DNA of 64,000 bases from UBA7455 sp026713185 (GTDB taxonomy: Bacteria > Pseudomonadota > Gammaproteobacteria > Pseudomonadales > Azotimanducaceae): assembly GCA_963665785.1 (NCBI GenBank), contig OY762456.1, positions 3,658,001 to 3,722,000 of the forward strand. Reading direction: 5' to 3'. Under the pieces are notes generated by a model, which saw only the letters and a list, made by a program, of their open reading frames with translations, did no database searches and was not told the origin of the DNA. The translations under genes were made by a program, and so were the position numbers. Of this stretch, positions 54,058-63,114 are shown piece by piece. The stretch's first letter is position 1; every line of letters starts with the position of its first letter.

Positions 54058-56691
54058 GTGAGCAATATAGACCGCGCGGATGCACTGAGCACCTGGGATG
54101 GCTTTGAGAAGCCGCCGGGTCGCGATGACGTCGATCAGCGCAGGTTCTCCGATGTCCTGCTGATATTTATCCGTACCTGGCCCCATCTGCGTCCGCTGGT
54201 GATGGGGTACTGGCGCGAGAAAGTGCTGCGTGCGGCAAACGGTGCACAGCGCAAAACTACCGACTGGTCCTTCTATCATGCGCCACCCATTGTCACCCTG
54301 GTCATGCTGATGGGCCCCCTCACCGGTCTGCTGCCTTACGGCGAGGACTTCAAGCTGGACCTGTTGCTCTATGCCACCTTCGCCATGACCGTGCTCAGCT
54401 GGATGTTGCTCTTCTTAAAGGGACAGAGCCAGGTCTATGCCTCCATAGTGTTAATCGTGATCGGTATCGTCGCCAATGCTACCGCGGTTCTGGGCGTCAC
54501 CGGTTACGGAGACAACCTGCAGGTGGGCCTGGTGACCCTCGCGTGTCTCGGCATCTGGATGGTGCAGTATCGCTATGAGCAAGGCGCCCTGAAGGTCCGG
54601 CTACGCCTCGGCGCGCATCTCGTTTATTACTACGGTATCGTCTGGATGTTCGTGTTCCTGAACCTGCTTGCAGCACTGTTCAGCGCCGATGTGATCAACC
54701 AGTCGATCCTGGTTGGCGAGCCCCTGACGGAATTCGTCTCGGACTTGATCGGCCGTGAGGATATGGCAGAAGGCAGTGTACCGAAAAAGGCGGAACCTGA
54801 ACTCAAAACAACGGGCCAGGCGCCACCAGGTGGACGTGCAGGCGCCCGCACACAGGGACGAAGCGCACTGCCACCCGGTCGCGGTAGCAGAGGCGAATCA
54901 GCAGTCAGAAGTCGTCCGCCAGATGACACGGCCACACGCGCGACTGCGGCAAGGGCGGACGATGATTTGCAGGAGACGGTCGAGGCGGATTCCGATCTGC
55001 TGCTTACCGACGAACAGCGCAAGGATCTGGTCTGGTATTTCATCCTGTTCAACATCGCGCTGTTTGTCATCGCGCTGCCGGGCATTCTGCTGTCGTATTA
55101 CAAGACCTGGATCATGCAGGGAATCAATCAGGGTTTGCGCAGTTCACTGATCGAGCGCTGGCATCGCCTGTCCATGCGCTACCATGGCGATCACCGGGTC
55201 GGTGACTCGGTGTATCGCGTCTATCAGGACAGCGCCCAGGTGACCAACGTCATCGATACCGTGGTGAGCATGACCCAGACACTGATCATGTATTTCATGG
55301 GGCTGGTTTTCCTGACTGCCCTGGACCCTATACTGGGTGGCCTGGGGGTGACCGTTGCAGTGGCAGCGATCTTCTATGCCCGCTGGTTCTCGCCGCGCCT
55401 GCGCGCCCGGTCTCTGGTTGCCCGGGAAACCAACGCGGCAGTGACGTCCCGTATCCAGGAAGTATTCAGTGCCATTCGGGTTGTGAAGGCTGCCGGTATG
55501 GAGGATTTGGAGCAGCATCGGTTCGAACAGGATTCCGTAGTGGCGTTCAATGCCGCGTTCCGCCTGCGCAGCCTGATTGCTCTCGTGACCGTCGTCATGT
55601 TCACCATCTCCGCCACCTTCCTGCTCGTTGGGGAGTTCTTCATGGGCATCTGGGCGAGCATGGGCCGCGAGACCTTCGCGGCAGTGTTGATTGGCCTCGT
55701 GGGACTCAGTTTCGTGCGCTGGAATCTCGCGGCGTATGAATGGGGAACCCGGGAGCTTGCGGGGACTGCCAATCTGGTGATCGGCGGCGGCCGCGGTGGC
55801 GGCATACTGCGCCAGTGGGCGACGGTGCAGGACATGGCCATGGGCCTGAACCGTGTCTTCGATATCCTGGATATCGAACCGGATGTACAGAACGTACCGG
55901 ATGCACGGCCGCTTTCCGGGCTGACCGAGGGTGTCCATTTCGACAACGTGACCTTCGGTTACGATGCCGACGAACCCGTGCTGCGCAATGTCAGTTTCAC
56001 CGCTGCGCCCGGCAGTGTTACCGCCATTGTCGGACCCACCGGCTGCGGCAAGAGCACGCTGATGAGCCTGCTGCCGCGCATCTACGACCCGGATGCCGGC
56101 AGCGTCATGATCGACGGACTCGATCTTCGGCAATACGATGTCGACAGCCTGCGGCAGAATGTCTCCATCGCACTGCAGGAGAATGTCCTGTTTGCCATGT
56201 CCCTGCGCGACAACATCCGCTACGTGGTCCCGGACGCGGACGATGAACGTGTCCGCCATGCAGCCCATGTCGCCTGCGTGGATGAATACATCGACAGCCT
56301 ACCCCAGGGACTCGATACCATGCTGTCGGACCGGGGTGGAAAGCTCTCCACAGGACAGCGCCAGCGCCTCAGTATCGCCCGCGCCATCGTCAAGGATGCT
56401 CCGATCCTGATACTGGATGAACCGACCGCGGCACTGGATGCCGATACGGAACTCCGGGTACTGGATCGTCTGGCCGCCTGGGCGACGGATCGGGCGGTGT
56501 TCCTGATCACTCACCGCATTTCCACAATCTCACGGGCCGATCAGATCCTGTATCTGGACGACGGCGAGATCATCGAACGGGGTTCTCACAACGAGTTGAT
56601 GCAAATCGACGGTGGGCGCTACCGCCACTTTGTCGAGACCGAGTCTGCACTGTCCCAACGGGATGAAGCAGGGGACGGTAACAATGACTGA
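54058..56691 (+). CDS. ABC exporter half-transporter A (permease plus ATPase), with enlarged N-terminal region
   Basis: 877 aa from GTG 54058, three bases after the epimerase stop. About 240 N-terminal residues hold extra membrane segments (IVTLVMLMGPLTGLLPYG, ASIVLIVIGIVANATAVLGV, YGIVWMFVFLNLLAALF). Next comes a polar, Arg/Pro-rich linker (~245-320: GRAGARTQGRSALPPGRGSR and an acidic end). The exporter core starts at LVWYFILFNIALFVIALPGI. The nucleotide-binding domain has Walker A VGPTGCGKSTL, signature LSTGQRQRLSIARA, Walker B ILILDEPTAALD and the switch His in FLITHRIST. Both catalytic Glu and His are present. It overlaps by 8 bases the partner gene, with which it would form a heterodimer. 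Confidence 0.9.
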   Translation: MSNIDRADALSTWDGFEKPPGRDDVDQRRFSDVLLIFIRTWPHLRPLVMGYWREKVLRAANGAQRKTTDWSFYHAPPIVTLVMLMGPLTGLLPYGEDFKLDLLLYATFAMTVLSWMLLFLKGQSQVYASIVLIVIGIVANATAVLGVTGYGDNLQVGLVTLACLGIWMVQYRYEQGALKVRLRLGAHLVYYYGIVWMFVFLNLLAALFSADVINQSILVGEPLTEFVSDLIGREDMAEGSVPKKAEPELKTTGQAPPGGRAGARTQGRSALPPGRGSRGESAVRSRPPDDTATRATAARADDDLQETVEADSDLLLTDEQRKDLVWYFILFNIALFVIALPGILLSYYKTWIMQGINQGLRSSLIERWHRLSMRYHGDHRVGDSVYRVYQDSAQVTNVIDTVVSMTQTLIMYFMGLVFLTALDPILGGLGVTVAVAAIFYARWFSPRLRARSLVARETNAAVTSRIQEVFSAIRVVKAAGMEDLEQHRFEQDSVVAFNAAFRLRSLIALVTVVMFTISATFLLVGEFFMGIWASMGRETFAAVLIGLVGLSFVRWNLAAYEWGTRELAGTANLVIGGGRGGGILRQWATVQDMAMGLNRVFDILDIEPDVQNVPDARPLSGLTEGVHFDNVTFGYDADEPVLRNVSFTAAPGSVTAIVGPTGCGKSTLMSLLPRIYDPDAGSVMIDGLDLRQYDVDSLRQNVSIALQENVLFAMSLRDNIRYVVPDADDERVRHAAHVACVDEYIDSLPQGLDTMLSDRGGKLSTGQRQRLSIARAIVKDAPILILDEPTAALDADTELRVLDRLAAWATDRAVFLITHRISTISRADQILYLDDGEIIERGSHNELMQIDGGRYRHFVETESALSQRDEAGDGNND

Positions 56692-58684
56692 TTTGACGAT
56701 TCCGCAGCGACCCGCCGCGGGCCGTGGCGCCGATGATCTCAATCCCGAATCCACCCTTCGCGATACGCTCGTTATCATCTGGCGGGGATTGGTGTACGTC
56801 AAATACTACTGGGTACGCTTCACAGCCAAGATTTCGCTGAATCTTGCCGCCATGGCGATTTACCTGGCCATGCCGTGGCTCGGTAAGATGGTGGTCGATC
56901 ACGTGATCCTCGGTCAACCCGTGGCGGGGGCCTATTACCCCTGGTTCGCGAACTGGTTCGCCGAATTCATTGCCGGCCGCTCTCCGGTGGAGATGATGGC
57001 GTGGATCATGGGACTCGGCGCTGTCATGATGGTGACCGTTGGTAATTCCGGGGCAAGCGCGGGTAACGATTCAGTAGAGGGGAACCTCTCCAGCGGCTAC
57101 GATACCGCCACCCGGTCGGAAAACGAGGCGAACTATTCCCATAGCAATGGCGGTGGCCTCCTGGGCATGCTGGAGTTCTGGGTGCAGCTGCGACTCGCCC
57201 AGTCCTTGAACCATCTGGTCAGATCGCAGCTGTTCGAGAGCATCAAGTCTCTGCCCATGCGGTCCCTGGATGATCAGCGTATCGGCGATACGGTATACCG
57301 GGTCATGTACGACACTTCGGCCATCTCATTGCTGTTCTTCAAGGTCATCGAAGGGCCGATCAAGCTGACCTTCATGTTTACCAACACCTGCCTGATTTTC
57401 ATCGGTGCCTACACCGACGCGCCGTTGATTATCTGGCTGGTCATTCTGTCCATGCCGTTTCAGTTGTTTGCTGTAATCATCTTTTCCCACTTTCTGCGCC
57501 GTACCAGCCGGGCTTCCCGGACCGCCGGCGCGGCCACCACGGCAAATATCGAGGAAGGCATGAGCAACGTGCTCGCGGTGCAGAGCCTCGGCGGAAACCG
57601 GCGGGAACTGGGGCGCTTCGAAGACGACAGCCGGGAATCGTTCAGGCGTTTCCGGATCTTCATGATCGTCGAAATCATCGTGCAGCGAGTGGGGCGCCTG
57701 GCCGGCAACGTGGCGGAATGGGCCATCTGGTACGTCACCGTCATGGCGGTCATCGAGGGTACGCTGACCGTCGGCGATTTTGCCGTGGTCGCGCACTACT
57801 ACCGGATGCTGCTGCGCAGCGCCGGGTCACTGCCCTATACCTGGGTGATGGTTCAGGACAATGCCGCGGGCATGCACCGGGTATTCACGCTGTTCGATGC
57901 GCCGAAGGAGCAGACGGTCCGGGGTATCGAGCTGCCGGAAATCACCGACGGCGTGCGCATGCAGGAGGCAGGCCTGACCTACGCGGACGGCAGGGAGGCG
58001 CTGAAAAATATCAACCTGACGGCGAATGTGGGTGAAATCATCGCCCTCGTTGGCCCGACGGGCGCCGGTAAAACATCGCTCGCCCATCTGATCCCTGGAT
58101 ACTACCTGCCAACCACAGGCACCGTGCGCATCGATGGTTATGATATCAGCGAGATCTCTCTGGACAGCCTGCGCTGCCAGGTGTCTTACGTATTTCAGGA
58201 AACCCAGCTGTTTTCCGACTCGGTGGCCGACAACATCCGCTACGGCGCACCGGACGTGACGCAGGATGAGATCGAGCATGCGGCCCGGGTGGCCGGTGCG
58301 TACGACTTCATCATGGAACTGCCGGACGGTTTCGACACGCGCCTCGGCACCGTCACCAGCAAACTGTCGGTAGGTCAAAAGCAGCGTATCGCCATCGCCC
58401 GGGGTCTGGTCAAGGATGCCCGTATCCTGATCCTGGACGAACCCACCTCGGCGCTGGACCCCGATACCGAGGCGTACCTGGTGTCGGCATTGCAGGAAGC
58501 CGCCAGGAGCAGGCTGGTGCTGGTCATTGCCCATCGCCTGTCAACGATTTCCCACACCGACCGCATCTACTTCATCGACGACGGCGAGATCCTCGAGCAG
58601 GGCAGCCACACCGAGCTGATGGCAATAGACGACGGCCACTACCGGCGTTATGTCTCGCTGCAGTCCGCGACGGGGGCATCATGA
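56684..58684 (+). CDS. ABC exporter half-transporter B (permease plus ATPase)
   Basis: 666 aa from ATG 56684; the open frame begins 72 bases earlier inside the partner gene. A transmembrane domain (first segment SLNLAAMAIYLAMPWLGKMV) includes an unusual soluble insert at ~residues 115-160 (GNSGASAGNDSVEGNLSSGY and further polar residues). The ATPase domain has VGPTGAGKTSL, LSVGQKQRIAIARG, ILILDEPTSALD and LVIAHRLST. It keeps consensus catalytic residues, so the pair has two apparently competent sites, unlike heterodimers with one degenerate site. The transported molecule is unknown; the operon context favours a small product or toxin handled by the dikinase-like enzymes. Confidence 0.9.
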   Translation: MTDLTIPQRPAAGRGADDLNPESTLRDTLVIIWRGLVYVKYYWVRFTAKISLNLAAMAIYLAMPWLGKMVVDHVILGQPVAGAYYPWFANWFAEFIAGRSPVEMMAWIMGLGAVMMVTVGNSGASAGNDSVEGNLSSGYDTATRSENEANYSHSNGGGLLGMLEFWVQLRLAQSLNHLVRSQLFESIKSLPMRSLDDQRIGDTVYRVMYDTSAISLLFFKVIEGPIKLTFMFTNTCLIFIGAYTDAPLIIWLVILSMPFQLFAVIIFSHFLRRTSRASRTAGAATTANIEEGMSNVLAVQSLGGNRRELGRFEDDSRESFRRFRIFMIVEIIVQRVGRLAGNVAEWAIWYVTVMAVIEGTLTVGDFAVVAHYYRMLLRSAGSLPYTWVMVQDNAAGMHRVFTLFDAPKEQTVRGIELPEITDGVRMQEAGLTYADGREALKNINLTANVGEIIALVGPTGAGKTSLAHLIPGYYLPTTGTVRIDGYDISEISLDSLRCQVSYVFQETQLFSDSVADNIRYGAPDVTQDEIEHAARVAGAYDFIMELPDGFDTRLGTVTSKLSVGQKQRIAIARGLVKDARILILDEPTSALDPDTEAYLVSALQEAARSRLVLVIAHRLSTISHTDRIYFIDDGEILEQGSHTELMAIDDGHYRRYVSLQSATGAS

Positions 58685-58742
58685 GACAAAGTGTGACACC
58701 ACTGGAGGAGTAATATCGAACCGAATGCATCAAGGAATCAAA

Positions 58743-61394
58743 ATGACGAGTAACCACATTTTACCGTTCACCGCGAAAACCGCCGATCTGGAGACGGTCG
58801 GCGGCAAGGGCCTGTCGCTGGCGAGCATGAACAATGCCGGTTTCGATGTGCCACCGGGCTTTACTATTGCTACATCCGCCTATCGCCAGTTCGTTGCCGA
58901 GCGCGATCTGCAGCAGCAGATCATTGCCCTCGCAAGGCCCGAGCTCGTGGGCCGGATGGTCTCCTTCGAGACTGCCTCAAAACAGATCCAGGCACTTTTC
59001 GCTGACGCCAGGTTGAGCGATTCGCTGACAACGGCAATCGCGTCCGGCTATGCCAACCTGGGAGAAGGTGAACCGCCGGTGGCGGTACGCTCGTCGGCCA
59101 ATGCGGAAGACCTGCCGGACCTGTCCTTTGCCGGCCAGCAGGATACCTACCTGAATGTACGCGGCACCGATGCGGTCCTGGCGGCCGTGTGCAACTGTTG
59201 GGCCTCGCTGTGGACGGCGCGCGCTATCGGCTACCGCCACGATAACGGTATTGCCCAGGAAGCGGTGGCCATGGCCGTCGTGGTCCAGTCCATGGTGCCC
59301 TCGGAAGTCTCGGGCATTCTGTTTAGCGCCAACCCTGCCACCGGAGAGCGCTCGGAGATGATCGTCAACGCCAGTTTTGGTCTCGGTGAGGCGATCGTCG
59401 GCGGTGAGGTGACGCCGGACACCTTCATCATCGAGAAGGACACGCTATCCGTGAAGGAAACGATGATCGGTGGCAAGGAACATATGATCGTCGTGGCCGA
59501 TGGCCAGGGCACCGATACCCGGGAACTGACCAAGGCGGAGCGCGAGCAGGCGTCGCTGGCGGAACCGGTGTTGAAAGAACTGGCGGCACTGGCCACAACA
59601 GTCGAAGATCATTTTCAAGGCGTACCCCAGGACATCGAATGGGCCATTGCTGACGGGAAGTTATTTCTCCTGCAGTCCCGTCCCATCACCAACCTGCCGC
59701 CGCAGCCCCTGAAAGACATCAGCTGGGAAAAACCCGAGCTACCCGACTTTGCCGGCAAGGGGCCGATGCTACGCAAGAACCTGGTGGAACATATACCCGG
59801 ACCCGTCTCGCGGCTGTTTGAAGACATCTATCTAAATGACGCCATTGGCGCCCGCGCGCTGAACAGCGTGCATGCGGCCATTAACGGCTATGCCTACTGG
59901 ACCGGGGGTACACCACCTGGTGTCAATCTGCCACCGGGGCTTGGTCGGGTATGGCCCGGGTCACGGCCGCGTGGGCAGTTGAAGCGCGCGTTTGCTAACC
60001 CTGGTCCCAAAGCGAAAGGCATGCTCAACCTGGGCACGGACATATTCGCAAAAGCCTACGCGGATAGGCTGAAACTCTGGCGCACTGAAGTGATACCCGC
60101 GTATCGGGCAGTCGTCGACGAGTGGCGCCAGGTGGATCCGGTGACTGCGTCTGATGAAGTCATTTTGGAGGGTATGGTGGCACTCGCCCGGGCAGATGGA
60201 GAAACCTGGTATTCCCGTGACAGCATCGGCACGATGTTGCTCATGAACGCTCTACGCAGCGCCGAAGGCACATTTCAGAATTTCCTGGACGAAGCGGCTC
60301 CCGGCAAAGGGTTTACCAGCGGTCAGTTCCTGAGTGGCCTGCGCTCGATCCCGATGGAAGCCCAGGATGAGATCGCCGACATTGCCGAGATGATCAAGAC
60401 CGACGATGCCCTGGTCGAACTGGTGGCAACGACGCCGCCAGGACGTCTGCTGTCGGTATTGCGGAACGAGGAGAACGCGGCGCTCGTTGTGCAAGCGATC
60501 GATCAGCATCTGGAACACTACGGCCACCAGATCAACACGCTGGATTTTGTCGAGCCGACCCTCGTTGAAGATCCTACCCCCGTCATGCTGAATCTGAAAG
60601 CGCTGGTCCAGGATCCCGATCACGACCCGGTCGCGACCCAGATAGAACTGGCCCGACGGCGGCAGACAGCGCTGACAGAAGCGAAGGAAACCTTCAGCGA
60701 CCCCGACTGGAAGGAAATGTGCGAATTCCTGTGGATCATGAAGCAGATCTATCCTGATCGCGACGATGCCCTGTTTTACCTGGGGCTGGGTTGGCCGACC
60801 CTGAGACGCCTCGCCCTCGAACTTGGCCGGCGCCTGGTGGAGGTTGGCACGCTGCAGATACCGGATGATCTGTTTTATCTCAGACGCCCACAACTGGAAG
60901 ACGCCATTGTGGCACGTCAGGATGGCACAGCGATGCCGGACCTGCAGAAGAGTGTCACAGAGCAGCGGGAGCTACGCGCGGCACGCATGCGCCTGGCGCC
61001 ACCCGATGCCGTGCCGCCCGAAGAAGGCCAGGGTCCCGGCTGGGGCAAGGTGGCCAACGATGCGGACAGCAATGTCCTGAATGGCAACGCCTGCAGCCCA
61101 GGCAAGATTACCGCTCACGTCAGCCTCGTTATGTCACCGGCGGACTTCGCCAGGATGGAACCGGGTACGATCCTCGTCTGTCCCATGACCACCCCAGCCT
61201 GGACGCAGCTGTTCTCCCAGGCAAAAGGTCTCGTAACCGACATCGGCGGCGTGCTGACTCACGGCTCGATCGTAGCCCGGGAATACAACATCCCGGCGGT
61301 GTTGGGCCTCGGCATTGCCACACAGAAGATAAAGCACGGGCAGCAGATTACTGTCGACGGCGATGCCGGTACGGTATCGCTGCTCGAAGACTGA
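58743..61394 (+). CDS. PEP-synthase/rifampin-phosphotransferase-like enzyme, copy 4
   Basis: 883 aa from ATG 58743, behind AAGGAA; longer starts at 58650 and 58725 lack a site. The ATP-binding part has GGKGLSLASMNNAGFDVPPG, VAVRSSANAEDLPDLSFAGQQ and SGILFSANPATGERSEMI. The central domain is again its own (NGYAYWTGGTPPGVNLPPGL, KAKGMLNLGTDIFAKAYADR). The C-terminal phosphohistidine motif is GGVLTHGSIVAREYNIPAVL. All catalytic features are intact. The gene follows the exporter pair by 58 bases and belongs to the same transcription unit. Rifampin phosphotransferase, PEP synthase and the condensing enzyme PigC share this plan; which chemistry applies here cannot be told from sequence. Confidence 0.88.
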   Translation: MTSNHILPFTAKTADLETVGGKGLSLASMNNAGFDVPPGFTIATSAYRQFVAERDLQQQIIALARPELVGRMVSFETASKQIQALFADARLSDSLTTAIASGYANLGEGEPPVAVRSSANAEDLPDLSFAGQQDTYLNVRGTDAVLAAVCNCWASLWTARAIGYRHDNGIAQEAVAMAVVVQSMVPSEVSGILFSANPATGERSEMIVNASFGLGEAIVGGEVTPDTFIIEKDTLSVKETMIGGKEHMIVVADGQGTDTRELTKAEREQASLAEPVLKELAALATTVEDHFQGVPQDIEWAIADGKLFLLQSRPITNLPPQPLKDISWEKPELPDFAGKGPMLRKNLVEHIPGPVSRLFEDIYLNDAIGARALNSVHAAINGYAYWTGGTPPGVNLPPGLGRVWPGSRPRGQLKRAFANPGPKAKGMLNLGTDIFAKAYADRLKLWRTEVIPAYRAVVDEWRQVDPVTASDEVILEGMVALARADGETWYSRDSIGTMLLMNALRSAEGTFQNFLDEAAPGKGFTSGQFLSGLRSIPMEAQDEIADIAEMIKTDDALVELVATTPPGRLLSVLRNEENAALVVQAIDQHLEHYGHQINTLDFVEPTLVEDPTPVMLNLKALVQDPDHDPVATQIELARRRQTALTEAKETFSDPDWKEMCEFLWIMKQIYPDRDDALFYLGLGWPTLRRLALELGRRLVEVGTLQIPDDLFYLRRPQLEDAIVARQDGTAMPDLQKSVTEQRELRAARMRLAPPDAVPPEEGQGPGWGKVANDADSNVLNGNACSPGKITAHVSLVMSPADFARMEPGTILVCPMTTPAWTQLFSQAKGLVTDIGGVLTHGSIVAREYNIPAVLGLGIATQKIKHGQQITVDGDAGTVSLLED

Positions 61395-61419
61395 ATGACC
61401 GAAGCATAGGATCGACCGC

Positions 61420-61560
61420 ATGAAACTGTACCTGATTCGTCATGCGCGGTCGAAGATGCAGGAACGGTTTATCGGATTCGCGTTGCCCGGCGCGGAACAC
61501 GGTAACAACAAGGAGTCACAGCATGCCACGAAATTCACTGAACCGACGAAACTTCCTTAA
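61420..61560 (+). pseudogene. Histidine phosphatase (phosphoglycerate mutase-like) N-terminal remnant
   Basis: 46 codons beginning MKLYLIRHARSKMQERFIGF, the classic RHG-type start of histidine phosphatases with RHA in place of RHG. The similarity ends after about 25 residues, and the frame then runs out of phase over the start of the sulfatase gene to a TAA at 61560. The rest of the ~200-residue enzyme is missing, so a deletion joined this stub to the sulfatase. Confidence 0.7.
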
Positions 61561-63112
61561 AACTACGGCGGCGCTGGGTGCGAGCGCATTGTCACACAGG
61601 CTTCTTGCGGGAGATACGAAGATGAATGCAAAAAAACCGAATATCGTTCTGATATTCCCCGACCAGCAGCGCGCCGACGCGCTGGGTTTCATGGGTGACG
61701 ATGTCGTGATCACCCCGCACCTCGACAAACTGGCGAGTCAGGCGCTGGTGTTTGATCGCGCCGTCTGCAACTCGCCATTGTGCATGCCAGCGCGATCGTC
61801 GCTGGCAAGCGGCCAGTACGTGAATGTGCATGGCGCGTGGCGCAACGGCCTCCTTGCCGATAAAACGGGTCCGAGCCATATCCGCAACGTGCGCGATGCC
61901 GGTTACTACTCCGCCATGGTGGGTAAGACCCACCTTTTCAGGCAACCGGGGCACACGAAAGCAGGTATTCCGGATCTCATTGAATGGGGTTACAGGGAAG
62001 CCATCGATACCGGTGGCGGCAACACGACTATGTCGCCCTATACCGACTACCTCGCAGAAAAAGGACTGCTGGAGGTGAACCTGGAGCATCACCGCGCGAC
62101 GTTGAAATCGGGTGGCAGGGGCGTACGCGTTGGTAATAATTTACTGGGCGGTAAGGGGCGTGGCTGGGACACGCCACCGAGTATCATGGCCGCTGAAGAT
62201 CATCTGGACGGGTTTATTCTGCATCGCGCCGCACGATGGATCCGCGACTACTCAACCGACAAGCCGTTCTACCTGCAGGTATGCCCGGTGGGCCCGCATC
62301 CGCCGTTTGACTCGCCGGCGGAATATCGTGCCAGATACGACGCCGACGATATGCAGCTGCCGATCATGGACGAGCATACCGGCCCAATGCCGCCGCTGGT
62401 CAAAACGCAATTCGACATAGGCAGAAGGCTGGACAGCATGGGCAGCGCCCGCGCCCGGGTGCTGCGCGCTAACTACTACGGTAAGGTGACGCTGATCGAT
62501 GACGGTATTGGCGCTGTCATTGACGCCCTCACCGCGAAGGGTCTGATGGACAACACGTGGATCGTGTACACATCCGATCACGGCGAACTGCTGGGCGATC
62601 ACTGGCTTGAGGGCAAGTCGCAGTTCTATGCGGGGGCACTCAATATTCCGTTGTTCATCCGCCCGCCCGGTGGCACTGCCGGCTGGCGTACCGCTGCCCA
62701 GGTGGACCAGATCGACATTGCGGCGACGCTGGTCGATATTGCCGGCGGGCTGCCACTTGCCGGCAGTCCCGGAACGTCCCTCAAGCCAAAGGTGGACGCA
62801 GGACCGAAGGCGCCGGATGCTCAGGAGGGACGCGACCATGTCTTCAGCGAGCTGTCCGGATTTTCCATGGTGCGCGGCGACCGCTACAGGATGGCCATCG
62901 ATGTCGCATCACGCGAAGTGGTTGAACTGTACGACCTGGTCGATGACTGGAAGGAACTGCACAATCGAGCCAACGATCCTGCGATGGCACAGGTACGCGA
63001 GCAGCTGTTGATGGAACAGCTGACGCCGTTCCTGGCGCACCTGGACAAGGCGAAGTTCGATACCTTCCGCAGGCCCCGACCTGTCGGCTACGAACAGCCA
63101 CAGGGGAGGTAA
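61523..63112 (+). CDS. Type I sulfatase, Tat-exported
   Basis: 529 aa from ATG 61523, behind AAGGAG. The twin-arginine signal is LNRRNFLKTTAALGASALS. The formylglycine motif C-x-P-x-R is CMPARSSLASG, and metal-binding residues appear in IVLIFPDQQRADAL and YTSDHGELLGDH. The alkaline-phosphatase-fold order is complete to the C terminus. Activity needs conversion of that Cys to formylglycine by a maturase not seen in the window. It would cleave sulfate esters, or phosphonate/choline esters in some relatives, in the periplasm. The second sulfatase follows after two bases. Confidence 0.9.
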   Translation: MPRNSLNRRNFLKTTAALGASALSHRLLAGDTKMNAKKPNIVLIFPDQQRADALGFMGDDVVITPHLDKLASQALVFDRAVCNSPLCMPARSSLASGQYVNVHGAWRNGLLADKTGPSHIRNVRDAGYYSAMVGKTHLFRQPGHTKAGIPDLIEWGYREAIDTGGGNTTMSPYTDYLAEKGLLEVNLEHHRATLKSGGRGVRVGNNLLGGKGRGWDTPPSIMAAEDHLDGFILHRAARWIRDYSTDKPFYLQVCPVGPHPPFDSPAEYRARYDADDMQLPIMDEHTGPMPPLVKTQFDIGRRLDSMGSARARVLRANYYGKVTLIDDGIGAVIDALTAKGLMDNTWIVYTSDHGELLGDHWLEGKSQFYAGALNIPLFIRPPGGTAGWRTAAQVDQIDIAATLVDIAGGLPLAGSPGTSLKPKVDAGPKAPDAQEGRDHVFSELSGFSMVRGDRYRMAIDVASREVVELYDLVDDWKELHNRANDPAMAQVREQLLMEQLTPFLAHLDKAKFDTFRRPRPVGYEQPQGR

Positions 63113-63114
63113 GC

